Below, in pieces: positions 17,789 to 26,967 of a DNA stretch of 64,000 nt. The DNA lies in contig CAWDKQ010000011.1 in the NCBI GenBank assembly GCA_963802915.1, positions 1-64,000 of the forward strand. The letters run 5' to 3'. This DNA is from JAICMB01 sp963802915 (GTDB taxonomy: Bacteria; Acidobacteriota; Terriglobia; Bryobacterales; Bryobacteraceae). The notes under the pieces were generated by a model. It had not been told where the DNA came from. It saw nothing but the letters and a program-made list of their open reading frames with translations, and did not search any database. Both the position numbers and the translations under genes were made by a program. How positions within the stretch are numbered: the stretch's first letter is position 1; each line of letters begins with the position of its first letter.

Positions 17789-20400
17789 TGCAGATCGCGC
17801 TCGATGGCTGACGCCATCTTTTCTTCGTTGAGCCCGTTGTCGAGGAAGCTGTTGACACTCTCGGCGGTGAGGAGCGGGTTGGAGAGCACGGCGGCGTGGT
17901 CCAACACCAGCAGTTGCGTTTGCGGACGGCGCGCCAGCATCGCTTTCACTCGGGCTAACGTGCGCGCGTATTCTTTTTTCAGCATGCGGCGGCGTTCTGG
18001 CGTGGCGGATAGCGGCTGCTTGCGACGACGCAGCATGCGCTCTTGCGAGTCGAGCACTTCGTCCAGATCGCGCTCGCTCAGGATCACGCGGCAGGGCAGT
18101 TCGCGCGGCAATGCGGCCAGAAGCGGAGCGATTATCTTGACGGCTTTTCCACGCCCCTCGTACAGCCACTTCGAATCTTTCATGAGATTCTTCACGGGCT
18201 CGAATTCGAGATAGCCGTGGGGATTGTCTTCGTCGGCTTCGCGCAAGCCGTCTGAGAGAATTTCCATGCCGCCGGCGGCCAGCATTTGCATCAGCGCGGA
18301 GGTTCCCGAGCGCGGCAAGCCGGTCACGACGATTAGAGATTCCTGGAGAGCCGGCATTGCCTGCGCTTGGGCCGGGATCGGCGTTTCGAGCGCGCGGGGG
18401 AATTCCTCCTGATTTTCAGCTTTGGGATGCGTGGCCGCTCGGCTCCTCATTTCCAGCGCCAGGCGGCGGTGCTCGCGCGCGGATTCGGGGTCGCCGAGGT
18501 GATTTTCGAGCAGGGCGGCGAGCCGGATATGGGCTTCCGCAAAATTCGGATTGAAAGAAAGGGCGGCGCGGAATGCTTCGGCCGCACGCTCGTAATCCTT
18601 CATCCGCGCTAAGGCGCGACCGAGCAGGAAATGGGCCTGTGGATAACGATAAACTCTCTGCAACGCATCGAGAGCGGATTGCGCGGCGACACTGAATTCT
18701 CTTCGCCACAGAGCCATGCGGGACAAGCCGAGATGCGCATGCGCGTTATCGGGGTCGATTTCGATTGCCTGTTCGTAGACCTGCCGCGCTTCGCGCCATC
18801 GGCCCAGCCGGAGATATAGTTCGGCGGTTTGCAGGAACACGCCGGGGCGTACCAACTCCGTCACACGTTCAAACGCGGCCAGCGCTTCGGCATAACGCCT
18901 CTCCGTTGTTAAGACCTGGGCTCCCAGGTAATCGACCACAGGCGATTGACCTTCCAAGTCTTCCACAATGCGGCGCATTTCGTCGAGCATCCCTAACGCT
19001 TGGCAAGAAATGAACAGCCGCACCGCGAAGCGTTGTTCATTGGGATCGGATGCGTGGAGCTCGCTAAAAATTTCACGCGCCTCGAGGTGCCTGTCGTCAT
19101 CCTGGTATGCCTCGCCGAGGTTGTAGCGCAATTCACGGATCGTTTTTTGTACGGCAAGGTCGCGATTCTCGTCGAGCCGTTCGATATAGCCGAGGGCGAT
19201 CATCTGCTCGAGCGCCTCGTGCGCCGCGACAGGATCGAGCAGGGTGTGCGGCGGATGGCAACCGTCGGCGCCCCGAACTTTTTCCCAACTCGGAATGAAC
19301 GCAACCTGCGGCGGTCTTACGAAAGCTTGCGAAAGCACCTTGCCATCCATATCTTCGCCGACTGGCAGGCCGTAGAGCGAGAGAACGGTAGGCGCGATGT
19401 CGAGGATCGACGGCCCGTGCAGCGATTCGTTTTTCTTTATGCCCGGGCCGGCGATGGCGAGGATGCCCAAATCGCGGTGCTCGATTGCGGGTCCGGCGGG
19501 AATGTCGGGAATGGAGGCGGGGCGCAGGTGATCCGGATGGAAGCCGTGGTCGGACATGAGCATGACGGTCGCGTCCGCACCTGCTTTCTCGAGGAGCGTG
19601 CCCAACATCCGATCGTGGAATTGATAGGCCTCCGCGACGACGTTATGGTAGAGCTCGAAATCACGTTCGTCGATCCAGGATTGCCGCGGCGGATGGTATT
19701 TCATGAACCCATGGCAGAAGTGATCGATGGAGTCGTAGTAGACCGCGAAGAAATCCCACGACTGGCTTTCGATGAGCCACGTCGCGGCAGAATGTACGGT
19801 CATGCATTCGGCGAGCGTGCGCATGAACAGACCGAGGCGGCGGTCGTTATCCTGATCGATCTCTCGGGCCAGCGGAATAAACGGCTCGACCATCTCCGGT
19901 ACGACATCGTCGGGATGGATGCGCAGATCGGCCAGCATTGCGGACAGTTCCGGCGGATGAACCGCATGCGGCGCAAGCGGCCAGCCGTTTTCGAGAGGGC
20001 CTGCGGCGCGATGGAAATGGTCCGAAACCATGACGCCGCGGATCGGCTCGGCGGGATGGCTGGGCCACCAACCGATCACGATACTGCGTAGATCATTTTG
20101 ACTGAGAATGTTCCACAGCGCTTTCGTCTTTCGGGAAAGATTCGTGACAGGCTGGACGCCGCGTCCGTTCGGAGTCGGTTCGGCGAAGCCGAGAATGCCA
20201 TGCTCGAACGGCCTTTTGCCCGTAGCAATGGAAGTCCACAGCATCGGAGAGAGAGGCGGATGTAACGTCGCGATCTGCCCGGTGACGCCGTTCTCGGCCA
20301 GGCGCTGAAGGTTGGGCATTTTGCCCGCGGCGAGCAGTGGATGGATGACTTTCCAGTCGGCCGCATCCCACCCGATCAGGAGAACTTTACGCGCGGCCAT
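17734..20400 (-). CDS. Alkaline-phosphatase-superfamily phosphodiesterase / TPR / sulfotransferase-like fusion
   Basis: An 888-residue protein with three parts. Residues 1-410 are an AP-superfamily nucleotide-phosphodiesterase-like domain: Asp12 (LIGWDAADW), probable nucleophile Ser51 (PPLSPMLWTSIATG), Asp223/His227 (YYDSIDHFCHG) and Asp284/His285 (LMSDHGFHPDH). Residues about 420-655 are tetratricopeptide repeats (AEAHIRLAALLENHLGDPES and others). Residues about 685-875 are a P-loop domain, LIVVTGLPRSGTSALMQMLA, with the 5'-phosphosulfate-binding loop of PAPS sulfotransferases. There is no signal peptide, so it is likely cytoplasmic. The ATG is 10 bp after the upstream gene's stop. Substrates are unknown. 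Its 3' end overlaps the convergent gene by 55 bp. Confidence 0.88.
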   Translation of the reverse strand: MAARKVLLIGWDAADWKVIHPLLAAGKMPNLQRLAENGVTGQIATLHPPLSPMLWTSIATGKRPFEHGILGFAEPTPNGRGVQPVTNLSRKTKALWNILSQNDLRSIVIGWWPSHPAEPIRGVMVSDHFHRAAGPLENGWPLAPHAVHPPELSAMLADLRIHPDDVVPEMVEPFIPLAREIDQDNDRRLGLFMRTLAECMTVHSAATWLIESQSWDFFAVYYDSIDHFCHGFMKYHPPRQSWIDERDFELYHNVVAEAYQFHDRMLGTLLEKAGADATVMLMSDHGFHPDHLRPASIPDIPAGPAIEHRDLGILAIAGPGIKKNESLHGPSILDIAPTVLSLYGLPVGEDMDGKVLSQAFVRPPQVAFIPSWEKVRGADGCHPPHTLLDPVAAHEALEQMIALGYIERLDENRDLAVQKTIRELRYNLGEAYQDDDRHLEAREIFSELHASDPNEQRFAVRLFISCQALGMLDEMRRIVEDLEGQSPVVDYLGAQVLTTERRYAEALAAFERVTELVRPGVFLQTAELYLRLGRWREARQVYEQAIEIDPDNAHAHLGLSRMALWRREFSVAAQSALDALQRVYRYPQAHFLLGRALARMKDYERAAEAFRAALSFNPNFAEAHIRLAALLENHLGDPESAREHRRLALEMRSRAATHPKAENQEEFPRALETPIPAQAQAMPALQESLIVVTGLPRSGTSALMQMLAAGGMEILSDGLREADEDNPHGYLEFEPVKNLMKDSKWLYEGRGKAVKIIAPLLAALPRELPCRVILSERDLDEVLDSQERMLRRRKQPLSATPERRRMLKKEYARTLARVKAMLARRPQTQLLVLDHAAVLSNPLLTAESVNSFLDNGLNEEKMASAIERDLHHGATNTAKAGETNSYED

Positions 20401-20410
20401 TCATCTTTCT

Positions 20411-21502
20411 TCACTGCGAAGAAACAAATTTCTCGATGACAAACACAAAATGCTGGCGAGGGCGTTCTCCTTCAATTTTCGGATAGAAGAAGTCGAGGTG
20501 TTTGGCGTCTTCCACAGCAGCCTGGCTGTTCGGATCGGAAGGCTGCAAGGAGTGCGCTTCGACGAGCTGCCCCGACGGCGTCGCGAGTCCAAAGACACAG
20601 ACCGGATGAATGGTCGCGCCAGGCGGAACGCGTCCCGGTACGGGGAAGCGCGATATTTTTTGCGCTTCCCCCATCGCGATTGCAGGCCCTCTTGCTTTCA
20701 TTTCGTCACTGGGGACGAAGAGGTTCGGATCGGCGGAAGAAACTTCGGTCAAGCCATCGACGTGGATCTCGGATACCGTTTTGCCTCCTTCGGTCACGAT
20801 CACTTTGCTCGGAAGAATGTGACCGGCGAGCTGCGGAGCGTTTGTATAATCGTACGCGAAGTAGCGGCCGGGCACCTGCGAATGAATGCGCAGCAACCCG
20901 GATTGCGGGTCGATACACTCCTCGGTTTCATCCCAGGCTCGACCGGAGGCCGGCGCGTTTTTCTGTGGGCCGGATATCAAAACGCAGGTGAGGGCCGCGC
21001 CGTTATAGGTGGCAGTTGACGTTCGCAGCGTGGCACGACTGAAATTGCCGGTCGGAATCGATCCTAGCAGGGCCGCGCGGGCTTCTTGCAAGCGGAGCGG
21101 TAGGACGCTGGCGGTCGCTTCTCCGTAATAGTTTCCCTGTGTGGAGATTACTGTAGCCGAGAATCCGGCATCGGCTTTCGCGGTCCAGCGGAGTCCTTGT
21201 TTGGGGTCGAACTGATCTTCCATATGCCAAGCCCCATCGTATTCCGTTTGACCTCCGGAGTTGACTATGAAGCTGACCTTGAGATCGTAACCTTGACCGG
21301 CGGCTCGCAGGTTGTAATTTTCGCGCGCGCGGGTCAGGAGTTGTACCACCGCGTCGCGATTGGCAAACGTGTCGACGGGCGTGGCTTGTCCGGTGACCAT
21401 TTCGAGTGGATCGCCCGCAATGGGCGCGATCCGGACCGATGGTTGGGCGAATGCCGCAAATGCCATCGCCGCAATTGGAAACAAAATGCTCTTGGTAGCC
21501 AT
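20411..21502 (-). CDS. Secreted protein of unknown function with a TonB-C-like C-terminus
   Basis: A 363-residue protein. A signal peptide (SILFPIAAMAFAAFAQ) is followed by a beta-rich body (GYDLKVSFIVNSGGQTEYDG) and a C-terminal part IHPVCVFGLATPSGQLVEAH plus AAVEDAKHLDF. The latter loosely resembles the TonB C-terminal fold. I do not recognise a catalytic motif. It is encoded between the TIGR03437/Gly-tail gene (11 bp) and the phosphodiesterase fusion (10 bp), so the three form one operon. An envelope-associated role is inferred from the export signal only. Confidence 0.7.
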   Translation of the reverse strand: MATKSILFPIAAMAFAAFAQPSVRIAPIAGDPLEMVTGQATPVDTFANRDAVVQLLTRARENYNLRAAGQGYDLKVSFIVNSGGQTEYDGAWHMEDQFDPKQGLRWTAKADAGFSATVISTQGNYYGEATASVLPLRLQEARAALLGSIPTGNFSRATLRTSTATYNGAALTCVLISGPQKNAPASGRAWDETEECIDPQSGLLRIHSQVPGRYFAYDYTNAPQLAGHILPSKVIVTEGGKTVSEIHVDGLTEVSSADPNLFVPSDEMKARGPAIAMGEAQKISRFPVPGRVPPGATIHPVCVFGLATPSGQLVEAHSLQPSDPNSQAAVEDAKHLDFFYPKIEGERPRQHFVFVIEKFVSSQ

Positions 21503-21513
21503 TGAATCGCATC

Positions 21514-22902
21514 CTACTTAGGCGCAAAACGCAGTTTGGGAGTGTATGGCTTCGGTGCCGCAGCAGAGCCACCGCCAGACCCGCCGCCGGATCCACCGCC
21601 TCCTCCCGATCCACCACCACCTCCGGTGCCTCCACCACCTCCGGTGCCTCCACCGCCGCCGGTACCTCCGCCGCCTCCGGTGGTCCCCCCGCCGCCTCCC
21701 GTACCTCCGCCTGTGCCCCCGCCACCGGTTCCTGTTACAAAGCCCGTTCCGAAGGCTGTTCCGAGGCCAATTCCTCCGCCACCCGTTACGAATCCTGTTC
21801 CGCCCGTGGCGCAAGCGGTCACGCCCGCGGCGGTCTGGAGCGAAATGTACACTCCCTTTTGTGTCCTCATGCCGCCGACAACCGCTCCGATCGGAAGATC
21901 TCCTTGTCCAAGACCGCCGGGGACAGTCAGATTAATCTGATACACACCGGCGCTCGAGAGTCCGACGAAAGTCGGCTGTATCAGAACCCTATCGATGTAC
22001 AGTTTAAAGGGAGTGTCAATCGGCGAAGCGCCGGAGAATGGTTGACCAGCCGGGGGGGATGCTGGATTGGTGGGGCCCAGGCCGAAGGCAAACAGCTCCA
22101 CGATGTCGCCCGCTCTGGCCGCCACCGTCGAGTAGCCGAGGCAAGTTCCAGTGGGCCCGAGGATATCGTAGCTTCCATGTCCGTACGCCCCGGAACCATT
22201 CCGTCTCAAAATGATTCCGGAAACATGGTTTGCGTCCAGCAAGCTAAGGGTCGGCGAAAACTGACTCAAGGTGACCGTTGCTGTCGCACTGCCGGCGGCA
22301 GTGGTGACAACTACAGGCACGGGACCAAATGCCGTGTCGTCAGGCGCCTGCAAATTGATCTGCCCGGGACTTACAAAACTAAGATACGCAGGTTTGCCGT
22401 TGATCTCCACGCTGGTACCGCCGAGCGAAATGGGGAAATCGCCATTCCAGACGGTGGTTCCGCTGGCGAGGTTGGTCCCGAAAATCGAAACCCATTCGCC
22501 GGGCTGTATCTTACTCACAGTACCGTCAAGCGGAACGACGCCGCCCTTGTTAATGGTTGGGGCTTGTGTTTGGGCCGAGGCGGCGACGAGCGCTTCTTCG
22601 GAATCGCGCCTCGCCATGGCGATGCGGACGGCATTCGTCAACGGCATGTTCTTGGAGCTCGCGAAGAGGTCCCTGGCTGTCCGGGCGCTTGCGACGCGCT
22701 CAGCCGTGATGTTCCGGATGTTGCTGCCGATGATGGATGCCGAGGCGCTTGTCAGCAACGCCATGGCCGAGCCGGTAACCGCCGCGTATCTTTGCCAGCT
22801 TCCCGCGCTTTTTTTCAGGATGCCGTTCAGAGACGATGAACGGAGGGTGGCGAAGTAAGCTTCCAGCCGACGATCCAGGTCAGGCTTTCGTTCTGCGCCC
22901 AT
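21514..22902 (-). CDS. TIGR03437-like domain protein with poly-Gly C-terminal tail
   Basis: A 462-residue protein. An N-terminal soluble helix (DRRLEAYFATLRSS) precedes one membrane segment (YAAVTGSAMALLTSASASII). The Solibacter-type domain follows: VSKIQPGEWVSIFGTNLASG, SVEINGKPAYLSFVSPGQIN, then a second half with GDIVELFAFGLGPTNPA and PTFVGLSSAGVYQINLTVPG. From about residue 370 the sequence is almost only Gly with Thr/Ser, ending SAAAPKPYTPKLRFAPK. The Gly tail comes from tandem DNA repeats at about 21590-21730, which may vary in copy number. First gene of a three-gene operon. AGG lies 6 bp before the ATG. Confidence 0.82.
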   Translation of the reverse strand: MGAERKPDLDRRLEAYFATLRSSSLNGILKKSAGSWQRYAAVTGSAMALLTSASASIIGSNIRNITAERVASARTARDLFASSKNMPLTNAVRIAMARRDSEEALVAASAQTQAPTINKGGVVPLDGTVSKIQPGEWVSIFGTNLASGTTVWNGDFPISLGGTSVEINGKPAYLSFVSPGQINLQAPDDTAFGPVPVVVTTAAGSATATVTLSQFSPTLSLLDANHVSGIILRRNGSGAYGHGSYDILGPTGTCLGYSTVAARAGDIVELFAFGLGPTNPASPPAGQPFSGASPIDTPFKLYIDRVLIQPTFVGLSSAGVYQINLTVPGGLGQGDLPIGAVVGGMRTQKGVYISLQTAAGVTACATGGTGFVTGGGGIGLGTAFGTGFVTGTGGGGTGGGTGGGGGTTGGGGGTGGGGGTGGGGGTGGGGGSGGGGGSGGGSGGGSAAAPKPYTPKLRFAPK

Positions 22903-22910
22903 AGGTCACC

Positions 22911-22929
22911 TGGGTTTTACTAAAACCCA
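22911..22929 (-). promoter_or_regulatory. Perfect palindrome upstream of the Gly-tail gene
   Basis: TGGGTTTT (22911-22918), ACT and AAAACCCA (22922-22929) form an 8-bp perfect inverted repeat. It begins 9 bp before the ATG at 22902, overlapping the 5' side of the ribosome binding site. It could act as an operator or as an RNA hairpin that masks translation initiation. Confidence 0.45.
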
Positions 22930-23031
22930 TCCAAATCGTATACCTTTTAGACGCCGTTGAGAATACGGCCGCGCTGGTATTTTGTGCGGTCCAAGGTAAG
23001 TACCAGGGTTACTTTTCGCTAGATTAGTGCG

Positions 23032-23769
23032 ATGAAGGTGACGACGCTCTTTATGGTGGCAGGCGTTGTCCTCACCAATATGTTGGCCGGCCAGCCGGTT
23101 ATTTCTACACGGTCCGGCGTCCTTCTCTACACGGAAGGTGAGGTTCTATTGGCCGAAAAGCGCTGGATCCAAACGGGCAACGAGTTTCCGGAAATCAAGG
23201 AGGGCGAAGAGATGCGGACGGAACACGGGCATGCCGAGATCTTGCTTGGTCCCGATACGTTCCTGCGCCTGGATGACGGCACCTCTGTGAGAATGATCTC
23301 GAACGACTTGGCGGCACCGAGCGTTGAACTAATTGCGGGATCGGCCATTCTCGAATTCATGAAATCTGCAACGGTCACTGTTACCTTCGGCGATGTGAAA
23401 GTGCTCTTCGGGGATAAAGGCGTGTACAGAATCGATGCGTCGGACCAGTTGATCCGAGTTTACGCCGGGCGCGCGACGATTACTCGCGGACGCAAAACGC
23501 TGTCGCTCCAATCCGGCCAGCAAGCGCGAATGGAACGGAACACCATAGACGCGCAGAAATTCCGGCGCGATCAGCGCGATTCTTTCTTGCTATGGGCGAT
23601 TGGCCGCTCCAAGTATCTTGGAATGATCAACTGCTTCTCGGCGGCCCGTGCGCGTCAGGAAACGAATTGCACCTGGTTCTATTACTCGCCGTATGGCGCC
23701 GCGTGTTTGCCGAGCCAAAGCTACTGTCAGAAGTTTCTCGGCCCACTCGTCGATATCGCTGGGCGCTAA
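23032..23769 (+). CDS. Exported FecR-domain-like protein
   Basis: A 245-residue protein. A signal peptide (LFMVAGVVLTNMLAGQ) precedes a FecR-like beta domain: LYTEGEVLLAEKRWIQTGN, MRTEHGHAEILLGPDTFLR, VELIAGSAILEFMK and RVYAGRATITRGRKTLSLQS. The C-terminal 60 residues are Cys-rich and unlike FecR. No sigma factor or TonB receptor is adjacent, so the classic FecIR role is unlikely. It resembles the N-terminal two thirds of the protein at 31326-32306. CTGGTA/TACCAG arms at 22974-22979 and 23001-23006 lie in its upstream region. Confidence 0.78.
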   Translation: MKVTTLFMVAGVVLTNMLAGQPVISTRSGVLLYTEGEVLLAEKRWIQTGNEFPEIKEGEEMRTEHGHAEILLGPDTFLRLDDGTSVRMISNDLAAPSVELIAGSAILEFMKSATVTVTFGDVKVLFGDKGVYRIDASDQLIRVYAGRATITRGRKTLSLQSGQQARMERNTIDAQKFRRDQRDSFLLWAIGRSKYLGMINCFSAARARQETNCTWFYYSPYGAACLPSQSYCQKFLGPLVDIAGR

Positions 23770-23794
23770 GTTTGCATTTATCGTTCTTTGCCGT

Positions 23795-25471
23795 TCAGAG
23801 CGTGCTCGCCTTCGGATTGCCCTGAGCCTCCACAGGCGGCTGCGGTTTCGGCAACGGCTTGCGAGGCAGCATCTCGGATCGTGTCGCGGCGTCATATACG
23901 ACGGACGCGATGATCGCGGATGCCTGCATCAAGTCACCAGCCAAGACATGATCCGAGGTGTCCATGTTGGAGTGATGCGTCACGGTGAAATAATCGAGCG
24001 GATCTTGAATGAACTGAAATCCGGGAAGGCCGACCGCGTCGAACGAGAGATGGTCCGTGCCGCCGGTGTTGCGGATCGTGATGGTGGAAACGCCGAGGTC
24101 GCGGAAAGGCGCGAGCCAACTTTCAAACAGTGGGCGCATGGCGTCGTTGCCCTGCAAATATACGCCGCGGATTTTGCCGCTGCCGTTATCGAGATTGAAG
24201 TAGCCCGATAATTTCGCTTGCTGCGCAGTGATCTTCATGGTCTTCGGATCGCCGAAGTGCTCCTTCACATAAGCGCGCGATCCGAGCAGCCCTTCCTCTT
24301 CCCCGCTCCACAACGCGATTCGAACCGTGCGATCCATTTTGAGATCGAGCGCCTTTAAAAGCCTCACCACTTCCATCATCACAGCGCTGCCGGCTCCGTT
24401 ATCCGTGGCTCCGGTGCCGCTGTTCCAGGAATCGAAATGCGCGCCGACCATTACTACTTCATCCGGTTTCGAGGTCCCGGGAATCTCCGCGACGATATTG
24501 TAGGCGTCCTTTGCGTCGGAGGACTGCTCTGCATGAAGGCTCACCTGCATCCGAATTTGTTGCTTCAGGCGGATCAAGTGCAGCAGCCGATCGTAGTGTT
24601 CTTTCGTGACAACGAAGGTGGGCGGGGCTTGCGATTTCTGCGGCTCATAGGAGCCCGCCGCTTCAGCAAATACGAGAGCATCGTGAGCGCGCGCGTCCGC
24701 CTGTAGGAGCGCCAGCACGCCTTCTTCGTTAAAGAACTCGCTGCGCTTGTTTGCAATTTCCTGGGTACGCTCGCGCATCTGGTCGCGGACATTTTCCGGC
24801 AAGCCCGCCATATATTCTAGGCGCTGCATCGGATCTTCTGGGAACTTCAGCGGTTCATTCGGCGAATAGGGCATGTGAAAGACGGGCTCGGGCGCTTTGG
24901 CAATTCCCGCGAGATCCGCGTCCGTGTAACGCCGCAACAGCGGCTGATTTTCGGCCCCGGCCGTGGGATGCACCTCCGACGAGATCAGGACGATCTTACC
25001 GTGCAGCTTGCCCTTGTACTTCGCGATGTACGATTCCAGATCCTTCTCGGCCTGCGCCGGGTCGAACGTGCGCGCGGCGAGCGGCGCGAGGATCACCTCG
25101 CCGGCGATCGGGCCGTTCGTATTCTTCGACCATGCCAGCGGAGCGGCATCCAACAACGAATAGCGCGGCTCCAGCATTTCCACCGCGTATTGCTGCAATG
25201 TCCAGCTCCGCCCGAAGGGTCCCCACTTTTCGAGATGGCCGTTGGTCAGGCCGTAGCCCTCGAGTTGTTTCAAAGCCCAATCGGCCGCCTGTTTGAATTC
25301 AGGGGAGGCCGTGAGGCGCGGGCCATACACATCGGTCAGATACTCGATGTGCTCCATCACCTTGGAGTGTTCAAATTCTTCGGCTTTGATGCGGTTGACG
25401 ACTGAGAGGTCGACGCGCTCCTGCGCGGACACAATTCCGGCGAGCAAGAATACAGCAGCTGCGATTCGCAT
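23795..25471 (-). CDS. Secreted M28-family zinc aminopeptidase
   Basis: A 558-residue protein. A signal peptide (IAAAVFLLAGIVSAQE) is followed by an insert resembling a PA domain (about 120-330) and the M28 peptidase domain. The zinc ligands and base are in place: His345 (VGAHFDSW), Asp357 (ATDNGAG), Glu391/Glu392 (WSGEEEG), Asp428 (FNLDNGSG) and His499 (TVTHHSNMDT). It is expected to release N-terminal residues from peptides in the periplasm or outside the cell. It ends 25 bp from the convergent FecR-like gene. Confidence 0.9.
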   Translation of the reverse strand: MRIAAAVFLLAGIVSAQERVDLSVVNRIKAEEFEHSKVMEHIEYLTDVYGPRLTASPEFKQAADWALKQLEGYGLTNGHLEKWGPFGRSWTLQQYAVEMLEPRYSLLDAAPLAWSKNTNGPIAGEVILAPLAARTFDPAQAEKDLESYIAKYKGKLHGKIVLISSEVHPTAGAENQPLLRRYTDADLAGIAKAPEPVFHMPYSPNEPLKFPEDPMQRLEYMAGLPENVRDQMRERTQEIANKRSEFFNEEGVLALLQADARAHDALVFAEAAGSYEPQKSQAPPTFVVTKEHYDRLLHLIRLKQQIRMQVSLHAEQSSDAKDAYNIVAEIPGTSKPDEVVMVGAHFDSWNSGTGATDNGAGSAVMMEVVRLLKALDLKMDRTVRIALWSGEEEGLLGSRAYVKEHFGDPKTMKITAQQAKLSGYFNLDNGSGKIRGVYLQGNDAMRPLFESWLAPFRDLGVSTITIRNTGGTDHLSFDAVGLPGFQFIQDPLDYFTVTHHSNMDTSDHVLAGDLMQASAIIASVVYDAATRSEMLPRKPLPKPQPPVEAQGNPKASTL

Positions 25472-25573
25472 TTAACGATTATCTACGATAATTGGCACGG
25501 CCGCTCTGCATGCAGACCGCTTCTCCGTGGTCTGTCAAATAATCGCGGGCGATCTCCGCTTGCTCAGGCGCGC

Positions 25574-25619
25574 GGTTCCGTAATATCGTGCGGAACCCCG
25601 ACGGTAACGGAGGTGCAAT
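25574..25619. repeat. Dispersed short inverted repeat, copy near glmM
   Basis: GGTTCCGTAATATCGTG is followed by GCGGAACCCCGACGG and TAACGGAGGTGCAAT, with GGTTCCG (25574-25580) and CGGAACC (25591-25597) as inverted arms. The same module, in the same order, occurs at 32411-32528. It lies just past the glmM stop codon, consistent with a REP-like element at a transcript end. Confidence 0.6.
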
Positions 25620-25629
25620 GGCCAGTGTT

Positions 25630-26967
25630 TTAAGCCAGCTCGCGGCGGATAGCGGCGGCGATGCGCTCCGCCGAATCTTCAACCATAGCGGCGTCAGCGC
25701 CTTCCACCATCACACGAGCGAGAGGCTCGGTGCCGGAAAAGCGCACGAAGACGCGACCCGCTGTTCCGAATGCCGCCTCAGCCGCATGGATCTCCTGCTG
25801 GACCGAGGGAAGCGCGTCGAGCGGCTTCCGCTCTTTCACGCGGATGTTCACCAGCTTCTGCGGATAGACGTGCAGTTCTTCCGCGAGCTCATCGAGAGTC
25901 TCACCGGAGCTCACCATGATCTCGAAAATGCGGAGCGCGGTTAACATGCCGTCTCCCGTAGTCGCGTAATCGGGAAAAATCACGTGACCCGATTGTTCGC
26001 CGCCTAGACCCGCGCCGATGCGCAGCATTTCTTCCAATACGTATTTATCGCCGACAGGAGTGCGCAGGAGCTTGATGCCGTGCGCGGCGAGCGCGCGCTC
26101 CAATCCTAGATTCGACATCACGGTCGCAACGACAACATCGCCCGGCAGCTTGCCTTGCGCTTTCAGATGCCGCGCGGCAATCAGAAGCACGGCGTCGCCG
26201 TCGATGATCTTGCCATCGCCGGAGACAAACAACGCACGATCCGCATCGCCATCGAACGCTACACCGGCATCGGCGCCCTGCTGGCGCACAGCTTCGCGCA
26301 AAAAGTCCAGATTCAGCGATCCGCAGTTCAGGTTGATATTGCGCCCGTCGGGTGAGACGCCGACGGCGACCACATTTGCGCCGAGCTTCGAGAAAAGCGC
26401 GGGCGCGAGATGTGTGGCCGATCCATTCGCGCAATCTGCCACAATGTCCAGACCTTCAAAGCTCACTGGAACGGTGGCCGCGAGGTGTTCCATGTACGCG
26501 CGATCGAGCTCCTCGTCCACGTGAAGCGCGACCGATGCCGGTTCCACGCCTTGATTCAGAATCGCGAAGATATCGCGCTCCAGAGCTTCTTCCCGCTCGT
26601 CGGGAAGTTTATAACCGGAATGCCCGAGCAGTTTGATTCCATTGTCACGATACGGGTTATGCGATGCGGAAATCATCACACCGGCGGCAAACGGACCGTG
26701 CTTCGCTAAGTACGCTACGCCGGGAGTGGTTGTGAGTCCCGCAAAATCTACTCCGACGCCGAATCGCGCAAGGCCGCCGGCGATTTCAGAAGCCAGCTCG
26801 GGTCCGGATTCGCGGGTATCCATTCCGATCACGACCTGCTTTTCGTACTCACTCGCCGCGATCCATTGGCCGAGCGCCGACCCCACGGCCGTTACCGTTT
26901 TCGGATCGAGCGGATATTCTCCAGCGACACCCCGAATTCCATCGGTGCCGAACAGTTGACGCGCCAT
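25630..26967 (-). CDS. glmM: Phosphoglucosamine mutase GlmM
   Basis: A 445-residue cytoplasmic enzyme interconverting glucosamine-6-phosphate and glucosamine-1-phosphate for peptidoglycan precursors. It has the N-terminal FGTDGIRG, the catalytic Ser102 in MISASHNPYRDNGIK, the Mg loop AFDGDADRALFV, the sugar loop GGEQSGHVIF and the phosphate loop VRFSGTEPLARVMVEG. Length matches the family. Its ATG overlaps the stop of cdaR (TAATG), so it is the last gene of cdaA-cdaR-glmM, the same order as in Firmicutes, where GlmM also binds and inhibits CdaA. Confidence 0.97.
   Translation of the reverse strand: MARQLFGTDGIRGVAGEYPLDPKTVTAVGSALGQWIAASEYEKQVVIGMDTRESGPELASEIAGGLARFGVGVDFAGLTTTPGVAYLAKHGPFAAGVMISASHNPYRDNGIKLLGHSGYKLPDEREEALERDIFAILNQGVEPASVALHVDEELDRAYMEHLAATVPVSFEGLDIVADCANGSATHLAPALFSKLGANVVAVGVSPDGRNINLNCGSLNLDFLREAVRQQGADAGVAFDGDADRALFVSGDGKIIDGDAVLLIAARHLKAQGKLPGDVVVATVMSNLGLERALAAHGIKLLRTPVGDKYVLEEMLRIGAGLGGEQSGHVIFPDYATTGDGMLTALRIFEIMVSSGETLDELAEELHVYPQKLVNIRVKERKPLDALPSVQQEIHAAEAAFGTAGRVFVRFSGTEPLARVMVEGADAAMVEDSAERIAAAIRRELA

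Noticed and set aside
19000..20091. A 363-codon plus-strand frame
   Set aside because: It lies fully opposite the phosphodiesterase domain, whose motifs are clear. The plus-strand protein has no recognisable family features.
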